From Saccharofermentans sp. (GTDB lineage: Bacteria > Bacillota > Clostridia > Saccharofermentanales > Saccharofermentanaceae): a stretch of DNA of 41,610 bases. The stretch spans positions 1 through 41,610 of the forward strand of contig JAIKWL010000027.1 of assembly GCA_024684815.1 (NCBI GenBank). The letters run 5' to 3'. The position numbers and the translations under genes were made by a program. This document shows, piece after piece, positions 25,408-34,465 of the stretch. Each line of letters opens with the position of its first letter. Position 1 is the first letter of the stretch. The notes beneath the pieces are model-generated. The model saw nothing but the letters and a program-made list of their open reading frames with translations. It had not been told where the DNA came from and searched no databases.

Positions 25408-25857
25408 TCAGAGGATAAGTTCCATAAATACTTCAGCAAATAAATTGTCATTATACCGGCTGATCTCTTTGAATCCGTATCTGTCATAAAGACGGCGGGC
25501 ATCTCCATATGCATTCATTGAATCGAGTACGATACGCTTATATCCGTTCTCACGTGCAAAACTGACAGCGCAGTCAAGGAGCTTATATCCCCAACCCTTG
25601 CCACGGAGTTCTTTTGAAAGATAAAGAGCTTTGAGTTCGGCAGTATCTGATGAGAACTGTTTGATTGCAACTGAACCTTTTACCTTATTATCTTCAACCA
25701 GGCAGAGGAACAACTGAAATGTATCAGGGATATTCCTGTAATAACTGTGTCTGCCGTCAGGCTCAAATACCTTTCAGGTATCAAGGAAACACTCAGCCGT
25801 AAAATCGAATAATGAGTCTTTCAACGAATCATTATATTGAATCAACTTAAGACTCAT
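25408..25857 (-). pseudogene. GNAT acetyltransferase broken by one in-frame TGA
   Basis: A continuous reading frame from ATG 25857 to the stop at 25408 encodes a typical 149-residue GNAT protein except for TGA at 25776-25774 (codon 28). Before the stop: MSLKLIQYNDSLKD...CFLDT; after it: KVFEPDGRHSYYRNIPD, then AELKALYLSKELRGKGWGYKLL (acetyl-CoA site) and YDRYGFKEISRYNDN. In relatives, Gly commonly sits at this position, so a single G-to-T change (GGA to TGA) explains it. The ATG overlaps the stop of the CAT-like gene (ATGA), showing the ancestral coupling. A shorter product starting at TTG 25713 would lack the N-terminal strands. A sequencing error is the main alternative. Confidence 0.83.
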
Positions 25858-26504
25858 TTGATAAATCTGCTCATTTCTTTTTCTATCAGACGGAAAACGT
25901 TTGCAACTAAATATCCGTCAGCTATCGCATGGTTCATGCGGACTGTGACCGGCATCATCAGACGGCCGTTTTCTTCCTTGTATCTGCCCCAGTTTACGAT
26001 TGGGAGAAAGTACAGATATCCGTCAGGAAGTTCAATGTTGAGTGAATCGTAAGAAAGCCATGAGACATAGGAAGCATCAAACCAGTTCGGGTGGTTTGCG
26101 CTGTCAAGAAGATAATCTCCGGAAGCCTTTGCCTTTTCGACATCTGCAGCTGCGCCTTCGTAGAACTTATCATAGTCTTCGAAGTATTCGGTATATACAG
26201 GTGTGCATGTTTCTGTATCTTCATGGAATACATACTGTGTAGGGTTGATCTTGTCGAAGCAGACCAGTTCTTCTGTCTGCCAGAAGTACTGCATCCTGTA
26301 GTCGTCACGGGAGTTCAACGCTTTACACAGGAGGTAAAGGAAGTTGATGTAAAACTTCGAATTGTTCTTTTTTGAATATGAGACAAGCTCTGTCACATCG
26401 ATCCTTGATGTCATGGATACGGAACATTTGCAGTCTTCGGTAAAATGGCGGTAAACACCTTTACGGTAATATGATTCTTTGTCGATAACTCTGTAATTGC
26501 TCAT
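25854..26504 (-). CDS. Chloramphenicol acetyltransferase-like (CatA family) enzyme
   Basis: 216 residues, the CatA trimer-subunit length. The catalytic motif MNHAIADG gives His192 and Asp196 (HxxxDG) near the C terminus, and YRHF (residues 18-21) fits the family's N terminus. PIVNWGRY and VSWLSYDSL are also CAT-like. It would transfer acetyl from acetyl-CoA to a hydroxyl group. Many chromosomal members in clostridia act poorly or not at all on chloramphenicol, so resistance cannot be assumed. The gene lies between two GNAT genes on the same strand: 9 bases after one and overlapping the broken one by four. Confidence 0.87.
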   Translation of the reverse strand: MSNYRVIDKESYYRKGVYRHFTEDCKCSVSMTSRIDVTELVSYSKKNNSKFYINFLYLLCKALNSRDDYRMQYFWQTEELVCFDKINPTQYVFHEDTETCTPVYTEYFEDYDKFYEGAAADVEKAKASGDYLLDSANHPNWFDASYVSWLSYDSLNIELPDGYLYFLPIVNWGRYKEENGRLMMPVTVRMNHAIADGYLVANVFRLIEKEMSRFIK

Positions 26505-26513
26505 GCAGATACC

Positions 26514-26948
26514 TCACAGCCATTGGATAAAAGCAGTCTTATCGTTGCTGTTATAGCCGGCCTGTTCATAGAAGTGTAAAGTGGACGGTCTTTTAGATCC
26601 CGTGAGGAGCATCATCTTATAACAGTTCTCTTTTAAAGCGATCTGCTTTGCATAGTCAAGACATTCACTTGCTAGACCTCTTTTGCGGTAGTCTATGTGA
26701 GTTACCACGTTTTCGATGAAAGCATAAGAACGTACTCCGCGCGTAAGGTTGGGTATTATAACGCAGACACAGGATGATACGATCCTGCCGTCAACAACGT
26801 TAACGATGATGTGATGGTTGGGATCACCTGTTATCAGATCCCAGGTTGATCTTAAATGTTCATTGTCTTCCGGGATATCTTCATCGTGAAGAAAAAGGTA
26901 TAGTTCTAATAATTCGTTCAGATCGCCCGGTAAAACTTCTCTAATCAT
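26514..26948 (-). CDS. GNAT-family N-acetyltransferase
   Basis: 144 residues from ATG 26948, preferred over ATG 26984 because GGAGG lies 5 bases upstream of it. IENVVTHIDYRKRGLASECL (about 77-96) is the acetyl-CoA loop with R-x-x-G-L/x-A, and LHFYEQAGY is the usual C-terminal GNAT helix. Substrate unknown. First gene of a three-gene minus-strand unit (GNAT, CAT-like, broken GNAT), suggesting an acylation or small-molecule modification theme. Confidence 0.88.
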   Translation of the reverse strand: MIREVLPGDLNELLELYLFLHDEDIPEDNEHLRSTWDLITGDPNHHIIVNVVDGRIVSSCVCVIIPNLTRGVRSYAFIENVVTHIDYRKRGLASECLDYAKQIALKENCYKMMLLTGSKRPSTLHFYEQAGYNSNDKTAFIQWL

Positions 26949-27076
26949 GTTGCCTCCGTGACCGGAATTAATCAGCCTAAGCACGTAATTGTCCGGTTCA
27001 AATTTCTAGATAACTGAATTATACATCTAGTTTTTTTGTTGGGAAAAGAAGGGATGTTCTGTTATGATTAACAGGT

Positions 27077-27925
27077 ATGAAGACTGGGTTGGTATTGGAG
27101 GGCGGATCCATGCGCGGGCTCTTTACCGCGGGCGTAATGGATGTCATGCTCGAGAATGATATAAAGTTTGATGCAGCCATCGGGGTATCTGCCGGTGCGG
27201 CATTCGGGTGCAATTACAAATCAAAACAGATAGGCCGGGTCCTGCGCTATGCCAAGCGTTTTTGCAATTACTGGAGATTCTGCAGTTTCAGATCGTGGTT
27301 TGTAACAGGAGATGTCTTCGGCGCACAGTTCTGCTATTACGATATCCCTTTAAAACACGATATTTTCGATGAGGAGACATACAGGGCGAACCCGATGGAC
27401 TTCATCGTTGTAGCTACTGACATCAATACAGGTGAGGCAGTCTACCATAACATGAAGACCTGCACAGATGTGGATATGGAATGGCTCAGATCATCTGCAT
27501 CTCAGCCCGTGTTCTCAAGACCTGTGAAGATCGGAAATTCCTTGTATCTGGACGGCGGCATAAAGGATTCGATCCCTTTGGAATATATGCACAGGAACGG
27601 GTATGAGAAGAATATAGTCATAGTCACGCAGCCGGACGGATTTGTCAAAAAGCAGATGAAGGTCCTTCCGCTGATAAAGCTTTTTACACTCAAATATCCC
27701 GAGATCGGCAAAGCGATGGAAGAGCGGCCTTCCATGTATAACAGACAGACTGCTTATGTCAAAGAGTGTGAGGAAAAGGGAGACACTCTGGTTATAAGAC
27801 CTGATGCACCCCTCAATCTCAGGTCTATGGTTCATGATCCTGATGAACTCCAGCGTGTATACGATCTGGGAAGAGCGGTTGCGACAAGGCGTATAGGTGA
27901 GATCAAACAGTTTATGGGAGTATGA
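27077..27925 (+). CDS. Patatin-like phospholipase (RssA/YjjU-like)
   Basis: 282 residues. LEGGSMRGLFTAGVMD (7-22) is the oxyanion-hole glycine motif, GVSAGA holds nucleophile Ser38 (GxSxG), and LDGGIKDSIP supplies the dyad Asp159. This is the bacterial patatin family that hydrolyses acyl esters of phospholipids or neutral lipids in the cytoplasm. No signal peptide. Odd: no good ribosome binding site precedes the ATG, and a TTGGGA/TATGAT pair (27039-27044, 27063-27068) would start transcription about 2 bases before it, so the message may be nearly leaderless. Its stop overlaps the next gene's start (ATGA). Confidence 0.88.
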   Translation: MKTGLVLEGGSMRGLFTAGVMDVMLENDIKFDAAIGVSAGAAFGCNYKSKQIGRVLRYAKRFCNYWRFCSFRSWFVTGDVFGAQFCYYDIPLKHDIFDEETYRANPMDFIVVATDINTGEAVYHNMKTCTDVDMEWLRSSASQPVFSRPVKIGNSLYLDGGIKDSIPLEYMHRNGYEKNIVIVTQPDGFVKKQMKVLPLIKLFTLKYPEIGKAMEERPSMYNRQTAYVKECEEKGDTLVIRPDAPLNLRSMVHDPDELQRVYDLGRAVATRRIGEIKQFMGV

Positions 27926-28380
27926 CGGATATGGATATTTCCAAAGCGCGAAAAGAAGATCTTCAGGAGATCCTTTCTCTACAATATCTTGCCTATCAGA
28001 GCGAAGCGGCTCTCTTCGGCAGCAAGGATATCCCGCCGCTGAAACAGACTCTTGAAGAAGTAATCAGGGAATATGAAGAAGGAATAATACTCAAGATGAC
28101 AGATGATGACGGTGTCATAAAAGGTTCCGTCCGCGCAAAAGAAAAGGACGGTACTGTTTACATCGGCAAACTGATGGTCCATCCTGATCAACGTCGCAAA
28201 GGCTTCGGAAGAAAGCTCTTATCAGAGATCGAATCTTATTTCCCCGGCAGGAGATATGAGCTTTTTACAAGTACCAGAAGCGAAGACAACATCCGGCTTT
28301 ATGAATCCTGCGGTTATAAGGAGTTCGGTAGAAAAGCCGCAGATGATGAACTGGTTTTCGTTTATATGGAGAAGGTTTGA
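27922..28380 (+). CDS. GNAT-family N-acetyltransferase
   Basis: 152 residues. GKLMVHPDQRRKGFGRKLL (about 82-100) is the canonical acetyl-CoA binding segment Q/R-x-x-G-x-G, followed by FTSTRSEDNIRLYESCGY, typical of GNAT enzymes. Translation is coupled to the patatin-like gene by a four-base overlap. Substrate unknown; the coupling suggests it works in the same process as the lipase, but nothing in the sequence names it. Confidence 0.88.
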   Translation: MTDMDISKARKEDLQEILSLQYLAYQSEAALFGSKDIPPLKQTLEEVIREYEEGIILKMTDDDGVIKGSVRAKEKDGTVYIGKLMVHPDQRRKGFGRKLLSEIESYFPGRRYELFTSTRSEDNIRLYESCGYKEFGRKAADDELVFVYMEKV

Positions 28381-28422
28381 TTTTTCCGGGATTGCCCGTA
28401 AAACACTGAACTTCACTTCTTA

Positions 28423-28431
28423 TGCTATAAT
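28423..28431 (+). promoter_or_regulatory. Extended -10 promoter
   Basis: TGCTATAAT (TG at 28423-28424, TATAAT at 28426-28431) lies 26 bp before the ATG at 28458, overlapping no coding sequence. No -35 box is visible. Confidence 0.6.
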
Positions 28432-28457
28432 CTTTATCGGATAAGGGAGGATAGCAT

Positions 28458-29753
28458 ATGTTTTATAACAAGGATAACCCGCAGTGGAAGCTGAGCCAGG
28501 ATCAGTATCTTTCTGATGAAGAATATCACGCTTTGATCGACGATTACAATGAGCTCACCAGAAGCATGCTTTCTGTTGATTTCCGTGACATCAACGAGAA
28601 ATTCTATGGTGTAAAAGAGAAATACGCTACCGAGGAAGAAAGAGAAAGAAAGCGCAGGAAGACCCTGTTCGGAACGATATGCGCAATGATAGTATTCGCA
28701 GGATTGATCTTATCTCTTGTCTTAAAGCAGATACTGATATTTGCCTTTGTATTTACCGCGATATTTCTCATTGCCGGGATATCCATACTTATCACGGGCA
28801 GGGGCGAAGTGGTCGAATCAACGAGCAAAGCTATTTTCAACAGGGTGATAGGTGTTGCAATAACTCTTGCTTCGGTATTGGTATTGCTTTTGCTTTTGTT
28901 CAGATCTCATTTTGCACAGGCCGAATTCTTCCTTTTGATATCCGTTATAGTGTTCGGAATAGCCGGCCTCACGCTCTTGGCGGTCGCTGTCATGCAGGCT
29001 TTGTCAGGCAAGCTTATCTATACGGAACAGATCACTGCCACTTGTGCAGGATATGTCCGCTCTGTGGATGCGGAGTCAGGAGAGCACAATAACAGATTCC
29101 TGTTCATCAAAACCTCTCCGCTGTTCAATTATTCGTATGAGGGTATCCAGTATGAGGCGGTCTATGATGACTTCGTAGTCAAAAAGGATTCAGATATCGC
29201 TTTGGGACAGAATGCTCTTATCAGTATCGATCCCAGGCATCCCGAAAATATCAAGTCACCTGCTATGACACACAAGGGCGCACTGGCGCTTGAGATCGGT
29301 ATGGCTCTTATTTGTATTGCCGTTGCTGTTGGTATGGGCATTTACATAGTAAACGGCTCTGCCAAGGATATGACTGTTGAGACACAGTGGAATCCTGCGA
29401 TCAATAAGATCAACGGTGAGACAGAGAGCTCGGTGATACAGGTAACAGACGAGATGATCCAGGAGCTTTATGTTGATAAGCTTTCTTATATTGATGAATG
29501 GTATGTCGAGACATGTACAGTTGCATCGACAAAGATCACGGCAGAAGGTGAAGTCATGTCTTTTGAAGACAAGACTTTCCAGAATATCCTTTACCCTGAC
29601 TGCAGTGCTCCCGAGCCCGGTACAAAACTGACCGTATTCTATTATATTGATGAAGAATATCTTCCTTACGGAGAATACTATAAGAGGAGCTTTACTTCAG
29701 GAGATCCTGCTCTTTTCGAATATGTCGGTTCGCACGGCGCTTACAGCGGGTGA
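28458..29753 (+). CDS. Polytopic membrane protein with DUF3592-like domain
   Basis: 431 residues. The first 66 residues are charged and cytosolic. Hydrophobic segments follow at about 70-90, 93-112, 128-148, 155-178 and 275-297. Between the fourth and fifth lies a beta-rich region, NYSYEGIQYEAVYDD...ALISIDPRHPE, that resembles DUF3592 (a strand pattern ending in a DPxxP turn). The C-terminal about 130 residues form a soluble domain with a second weakly similar half. GGGAGGA precedes the ATG. Function unknown. Confidence 0.72.
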   Translation: MFYNKDNPQWKLSQDQYLSDEEYHALIDDYNELTRSMLSVDFRDINEKFYGVKEKYATEEERERKRRKTLFGTICAMIVFAGLILSLVLKQILIFAFVFTAIFLIAGISILITGRGEVVESTSKAIFNRVIGVAITLASVLVLLLLLFRSHFAQAEFFLLISVIVFGIAGLTLLAVAVMQALSGKLIYTEQITATCAGYVRSVDAESGEHNNRFLFIKTSPLFNYSYEGIQYEAVYDDFVVKKDSDIALGQNALISIDPRHPENIKSPAMTHKGALALEIGMALICIAVAVGMGIYIVNGSAKDMTVETQWNPAINKINGETESSVIQVTDEMIQELYVDKLSYIDEWYVETCTVASTKITAEGEVMSFEDKTFQNILYPDCSAPEPGTKLTVFYYIDEEYLPYGEYYKRSFTSGDPALFEYVGSHGAYSG

Positions 29754-29872
29754 TCCGGGCATATGTCCGTAACCTCAGAATTAAATAAACAGATATTGGC
29801 GTACTGTAAATATATTCATTAATCCTTAATGGTTTCTTTGCACCCTGTCCAAACAAAAAAACTCCGCTGCGG

Positions 29873-29923
29873 TATAATGTAAAAGAATATTTATAAGCGT
29901 TTTTTCAGTGATTTGCTGAAAAA
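29873..29923 (+). promoter_or_regulatory. -10 box and leader hairpin of the transglutaminase-like surface-protein gene
   Basis: TATAAT at 29873-29878 is the likely -10, without a recognisable -35. Just downstream the leader can fold: TTTTTCAG (29901-29908) pairs with CTGAAAAA (29916-29923) around a 7-base loop, leaving the GGAGG site (29939-29943) free. The hairpin may stabilise the message. Confidence 0.5.
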
Positions 29924-29953
29924 CCGGTGATCTGAAGTGGAGGTTATTTGGTC

Positions 29954-32900
29954 ATGAAAAAAAGCATTTTCACTAAATTGACTAGCCTTACCGTAACGGC
30001 GGCGATAGTCATGTCTTTCACGAGTTTCATTCATGCAGACGTGACTGAGGATGCGGGTGATCCTCAGGAACTGATATCAGAGGATATCACAGTTGAAGAA
30101 TTTGCCGTTCCCGATTCGGATTTCGACAACGATGAACTTGCCGCGAAGTACATAATGAACAAGATGTCCGGCGGTTCAGAAGCAACCTACAGGAAATACG
30201 ATCTGTCCGGCTACCTGGAGCAATACGATAAGACGATATTTAACTATATCGTTCCGGTCATTTCCGATATTGCATCAGGTAATCAGACAAGCGCAGTGAT
30301 CACAGTCCCGGAAGATACTTTATTGATCTCGTTCTCAAATACGGATCTGGGTGTAGAAGATTTTTCAGCGCTCTCTGTAGATGAAGCGAAGGCGTTAGTA
30401 TCCCAGAATATGCCTGTTCACTCATCGAAAATTATGAATGCACTGCTCTTTGCAAGCCCTTATGATCTGTACTGGTTTGATAAGACGACCGGAATGGGCA
30501 TGACATACAGCTTTTCAAGAAGCAGAACTACACTCAAATTATATAATTTTACTTTCTATTTCTATGTTGCCAGTGAGTATCAGGGAAGAAACAACCTGGA
30601 AGTGAGTTCGGATTATGGTGAAGCTGTGAGTGCAGCTTCTGCAAATGCAAACACAATCATAGAAAACAATGCCGGCCTTGACGATTACAGTAAACTCCTG
30701 GCATACAATAACGAGATCTGCAAACTTACTGATTATAACTATTCTGCAGCAGGCGGAGGCGTTGCTTACGGCAATCCCTGGCAGATCGTCTGGGTGTTCG
30801 ACGGTGATCCTGATACTATGGTAGTCTGCGAAGGTTATTCAAAGGCTTTCCAGTATCTTTGCGATAATTCCGTATTCCGCTGCAGTGACCTGTATACAAT
30901 ATCCGTAAGCGGTTATCTTGCAGGTGAAGGTCACATGTGGAACATCGTTCATATGGATGATGAAAAGAACTACGTTGTAGATATTACCAACAGCGATCCG
31001 GGCGGAGAAGGGAATTACGGTACAAGATTATTCCTTATCGGTGCTGTATCAGGTTCTGTAAGCTCGGGCTATACGCTCAAGAACGGATATCTTTACACTT
31101 ATAAGCCAACTACAATTAATTCGTATTCTGAGGATGTGATCACGTTATCCTCTGCGGATTATAATCCCAATGCGGAATATACATTAACTCTTGAAGGTGA
31201 AGTCGACAGCTCATCTCTTTCAAAGTATAAGGCCAAAGCCGGCGAAGAGATCAGTGTTTTCTATACTTTACCTGTGGGGAAAGAATTAGAATCCATTCTT
31301 GTTAACGGAAAAGCTATAGACGGTACCACATTTACCATGCCGGCCATGGATACAACAGTTGTTGTTACTTTCAAGAAAGCTGACTATACGATCACTGTAA
31401 GCGACACAACCGGCGGAACAGCTTATACCGATAAGACCGTTGCAAACTATGAAGATTTGATCACGGTCACGGCAACTCCGGATACAGGTTATAAACTTGA
31501 TGCTATTAAGGTTGACGGCATTACCATTGACGGAAACACCTTTGAAATGCCTGCTTCTGACGTAACGGTCGAAGTCACATTTGTTAAGATCGATTATGCT
31601 GTCACGGTAAACTGTTCAACAGGCGGTACGGCTTCTGCTCCGGAAACGGCAAACTACGGTGATGAGATTACTGTTACAGTAAATCCTGACACCGGATATG
31701 AACTTGATACCATCAAGGTTAACGATGCGGCGATTGGCGGCAATTCTTTCACTATGCCTGCATCTGACGTTACAATTGAAGTTACTTTCAAAAAGATCAG
31801 TTATACGATATCGATAACCAACACGTCAGGCGGTTCGGCTAACGTTGACAAGACGACGGCATATTACGGTGAAGAGATAGAAATTGATATTGCGATCGAA
31901 GAAGGTTACCATCTTGATTCGATCCTGGTCAATGGTACAGCCATCGACGGTGAAAAGTTCAATATGCCTGCAGGGAACGTTTCGATCGAAGTCATATTTG
32001 TTATTACCGATTATGAGGTCACAGTGAACTACACAGCAGGCGGTACGGCTTCTGCTCCGGAAACGGCAAACTACGGTGATGAGATCACAGTTTCCGTAAC
32101 TCCTGATACCGGTTATGAACTTGATGTCATCAAGGTCAATGATGTAGCTATAGCCGGAAATTCTTTCACGATGCCTGCTTCTGATGTAACAGTTGAAGTC
32201 ATATTTAAGAAAGCAGACTATAAGATTACTTTAAATGCCGGAGAAGGCGGTTCTGTACAGGTGCCTTCAGGTGCAAACTATGGTGATGATATTGAGATTA
32301 CAGTAACTCCGGATACAGGTTATAAACTTGATGCCATCAAGGTAGACGGCATTACCATTGACGGAAATTCATTCGTAATGCCTGCTTCTGACGTAACGGT
32401 CGATGTTACATTTGTAAAGATCGATTATGCGGTCACAGTAAACTGCACAACAGGCGGAACTGCTTCTGCTCCGGATACGGCTAATTACGGTGATGAGATC
32501 ACAGTTTCCGTAACTCCTGATACCGGTTATGAACTTGATGTCATCAAGGTCAATAATGTAGCTATAGCCGGCAATTCTTTCACGATGCCTGCTTCTGATG
32601 TAACAGTTGAAGTTTCTTTCAAGAAGATCAATTATTCGATCTCAATAACCAATACTTCAGGCGGTTCGGCTAACGTTGACAAGACGACGGCATATTATGG
32701 TGAAGAGATAGAAATTGATATTGCGATCGAAGAAGGTTACCACCTTGATTCGATCCTGGTCAACGGTACAGCCATCGACGGTGATAAGTTCACCATGTCT
32801 GCCGGGAACGTAACGATCGAAGTTATATTTAAAAAGAACGAATACACAATCACGGTAAGTGACGTAACAGGCGGTACTGCATCAGCTTCAGCTGAGAAAG

Positions 32901-34315
32901 CCGGTGAAGGTGAAGAGATCACCGTAACGGTAACACCTGACAAGGGTTATGAACTCGACAAAATCAAAGTCAACAACACGGTGATTACAGGCACCAAGTT
33001 TACGATGCCCGCTTCAAACGTGACTGTTGAGGTGACATTCAAAAAGGTCGTCTATAAGATCTCACTGAATTCATCCGGAAACGGTACAGTAAATCTTTCC
33101 AAGACAAAAGCAAATTACGGTGACACGATAACTGTTGAAACAACTCCGGCTTCCGGCTATGAACTCAGCAAGCTGACGGTAAAGACTGCTGACGGCACAA
33201 AGGTAAACGTAACAGACAATACCTTTGTCATGCCTGATGCGAATGTTACGGTTTCTGTTACCTTTGCAAAGATCAGTTACGGCATTACAGTAGAAGACAA
33301 CGGCCTCGGTACGGTCGATGTTGTGTCCTCCGCGATAAAAGGCAACCATATCATAGTCGATATCAGTCCGGATGAGGGCTGCGAACTCGAAAGCCTCACA
33401 GCAGTTGATTCTGAAGGCAACGATATCGAAGTTACGGACAATTCTTTCACGATGCCCGGCGCATCAGTAACGATCACGGCAGTTTTCAGGAAAATTGATT
33501 ACACGATCACCATTGTCTGCAGTGATCACGGTACAGCAACTGTATCCGGGAATCCTGCCAATTTCGGCGATGAGATCACTGTCACCGCATTGCCGGATAA
33601 CGGTTTTGAGCTTAACACCATCAAGGTCGATGACGAGATCATTGAAGGCAATACATTTACCATGCCGGCAAAGGATATTACCATAACAGTCACATTCAGG
33701 GACCGTACTTATTCGTTGAACGGATGGATCCTTGAAGACGGCAAGTATTATTTCTACGAAAACGGCAAGATGGTCAAAGGCTGGATAAAGAGCGGTTCTT
33801 CATGGTACTACATGGATACTGAGACAGGTGCCATGGTTACAGGCTGGAAGAATGCAGGCGGCAAGTGGTATTACTTCACAGGCTCCGGTGCTATGGTGAC
33901 CGGGTGGCAGAAGATCGGAGGCACATGGTACTTCTTTGAAAGTTCAGGCGCTATGGCAACAGGCTGGAAGGAATCAGGCGGCAAGTGGTACTACTTCACC
34001 GGTTCAGGCGCCATGGTGACCGGATGGCAGAAGATCGGAGGCACATGGTACTACTTTGAAAGCTCCGGTGCGATGGCAACAGGCTGGAAGAACTCCGGCG
34101 GAAAGTGGTATTACTTCACATCATCAGGCGCGATGCAGACCGGATGGAAACAGAGCGGAAGTGACTGGTATTACCTCGATACATCATCCGGTGCAATGGT
34201 AACAGGCTGGAAGTCGATAAGCGGTAAATGGTATTACTTCTACGACAGCGGAGTAATGGCTTACAGCACCACGATCGACGGTTATACTTTAGGTACTGAC
34301 GGTGCGATGATCTGA
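29954..34315 (+). CDS. Secreted transglutaminase-like protein with 12 InlB-type repeats and C-terminal cell-wall-binding repeats
   Basis: 1453 residues from ATG 29954 (GGAGG 10 bases upstream). Signal peptide to about residue 28 (FIHA/DV). A papain-like transglutaminase domain spans about 230-360: Cys292 in VVCEGYSKAFQYL, His327 in GEGHMWNIV and Asp343 in YVVDITNSD form the triad. From about 409 to 1252, twelve repeats of about 69 residues follow, each with the pattern Y-x-I-T-V...YGDEITVTV-PD-GYELD-IKVN...F-MPASDVTVEVTF (divergent InlB B-type). The last about 200 residues are nine 20-residue units such as GWKNAGGKWYYFTGSGAMVT, choline-binding/CW_binding type, which would hold the protein on the wall non-covalently. 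Related domains in clostridia act as cysteine proteases or cross-linkers; activity here is inferred from the triad only. Confidence 0.9.
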   Translation: MKKSIFTKLTSLTVTAAIVMSFTSFIHADVTEDAGDPQELISEDITVEEFAVPDSDFDNDELAAKYIMNKMSGGSEATYRKYDLSGYLEQYDKTIFNYIVPVISDIASGNQTSAVITVPEDTLLISFSNTDLGVEDFSALSVDEAKALVSQNMPVHSSKIMNALLFASPYDLYWFDKTTGMGMTYSFSRSRTTLKLYNFTFYFYVASEYQGRNNLEVSSDYGEAVSAASANANTIIENNAGLDDYSKLLAYNNEICKLTDYNYSAAGGGVAYGNPWQIVWVFDGDPDTMVVCEGYSKAFQYLCDNSVFRCSDLYTISVSGYLAGEGHMWNIVHMDDEKNYVVDITNSDPGGEGNYGTRLFLIGAVSGSVSSGYTLKNGYLYTYKPTTINSYSEDVITLSSADYNPNAEYTLTLEGEVDSSSLSKYKAKAGEEISVFYTLPVGKELESILVNGKAIDGTTFTMPAMDTTVVVTFKKADYTITVSDTTGGTAYTDKTVANYEDLITVTATPDTGYKLDAIKVDGITIDGNTFEMPASDVTVEVTFVKIDYAVTVNCSTGGTASAPETANYGDEITVTVNPDTGYELDTIKVNDAAIGGNSFTMPASDVTIEVTFKKISYTISITNTSGGSANVDKTTAYYGEEIEIDIAIEEGYHLDSILVNGTAIDGEKFNMPAGNVSIEVIFVITDYEVTVNYTAGGTASAPETANYGDEITVSVTPDTGYELDVIKVNDVAIAGNSFTMPASDVTVEVIFKKADYKITLNAGEGGSVQVPSGANYGDDIEITVTPDTGYKLDAIKVDGITIDGNSFVMPASDVTVDVTFVKIDYAVTVNCTTGGTASAPDTANYGDEITVSVTPDTGYELDVIKVNNVAIAGNSFTMPASDVTVEVSFKKINYSISITNTSGGSANVDKTTAYYGEEIEIDIAIEEGYHLDSILVNGTAIDGDKFTMSAGNVTIEVIFKKNEYTITVSDVTGGTASASAEKAGEGEEITVTVTPDKGYELDKIKVNNTVITGTKFTMPASNVTVEVTFKKVVYKISLNSSGNGTVNLSKTKANYGDTITVETTPASGYELSKLTVKTADGTKVNVTDNTFVMPDANVTVSVTFAKISYGITVEDNGLGTVDVVSSAIKGNHIIVDISPDEGCELESLTAVDSEGNDIEVTDNSFTMPGASVTITAVFRKIDYTITIVCSDHGTATVSGNPANFGDEITVTALPDNGFELNTIKVDDEIIEGNTFTMPAKDITITVTFRDRTYSLNGWILEDGKYYFYENGKMVKGWIKSGSSWYYMDTETGAMVTGWKNAGGKWYYFTGSGAMVTGWQKIGGTWYFFESSGAMATGWKESGGKWYYFTGSGAMVTGWQKIGGTWYYFESSGAMATGWKNSGGKWYYFTSSGAMQTGWKQSGSDWYYLDTSSGAMVTGWKSISGKWYYFYDSGVMAYSTTIDGYTLGTDGAMI
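31178..33708 (+). repeat. Array of twelve InlB-type coding repeats with an internal four-unit duplication
   Basis: Twelve units of about 207 bp. Units 2-4 resemble units 6-8 much more than their neighbours; for example GCGGTTCGGC begins at 31830 and again at 32661, giving an 831-bp (four-unit) offset, and DNA around these points is nearly identical for over 100 bp. This points to a recent block duplication within the array. Confidence 0.75.
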
Positions 34316-34337
34316 AAGGTTTAAATTTTTAATGTTT

Positions 34338-34370
34338 GGGAGTTGCTCACTAAGAGCAGCTCCCTTTTTT
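34338..34370 (+). terminator. Rho-independent terminator
   Basis: GGGAGTTGCTC (34338-34348) and GAGCAGCTCCC form an 11-bp stem with one G-U pair around ACTAA, followed by six T. It ends the transglutaminase-like gene transcript. Confidence 0.88.
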
Positions 34371-34423
34371 GCAGTTTGCATAAACGAAAGGGTGAATATT
34401 TATATCGAAAAATGTCAAATATT

Positions 34424-34432
34424 TGATATAAT
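34424..34432 (+). promoter_or_regulatory. Extended -10 promoter
   Basis: TGATATAAT (TATAAT at 34427-34432) lies 33 bp before the chosen ATG at 34466. No -35 box is evident. Confidence 0.62.
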
Positions 34433-34465
34433 TATCGCAATGTGATAATGGGGAGGTATGGGAAT

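Noticed and set aside
25774-25776. TGA read as an amino acid (changed code)
   Set aside because: TGA is used as the terminal codon of many intact genes in the window, including metF, tetR and several ATGA-overlap pairs.
25854-26504. Calling the CatA-like gene a chloramphenicol resistance determinant
   Set aside because: The catalytic motif is present, but many chromosomal homologues have other acceptors, and no mobile or resistance context surrounds it.
29845-29878. TGTCC upstream of the transglutaminase-like gene as a third response-regulator site
   Set aside because: Only one copy is present, the second repeat 11 bp on is missing, and the distance to the -10 box is off by one base.
31178-34290. 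CRISPR-like or noncoding tandem repeats
   Set aside because: The periodicities (about 207 bp and 60 bp) are in frame and encode protein repeats; there are no unique spacers.
34442-34465. Upstream in-frame starts for the repeat-protein genes (34442, 36184, 38090, 39581)
   Set aside because: They run through promoters or terminators, lack ribosome binding sites, and place charged or unrelated residues before clear signal peptides.
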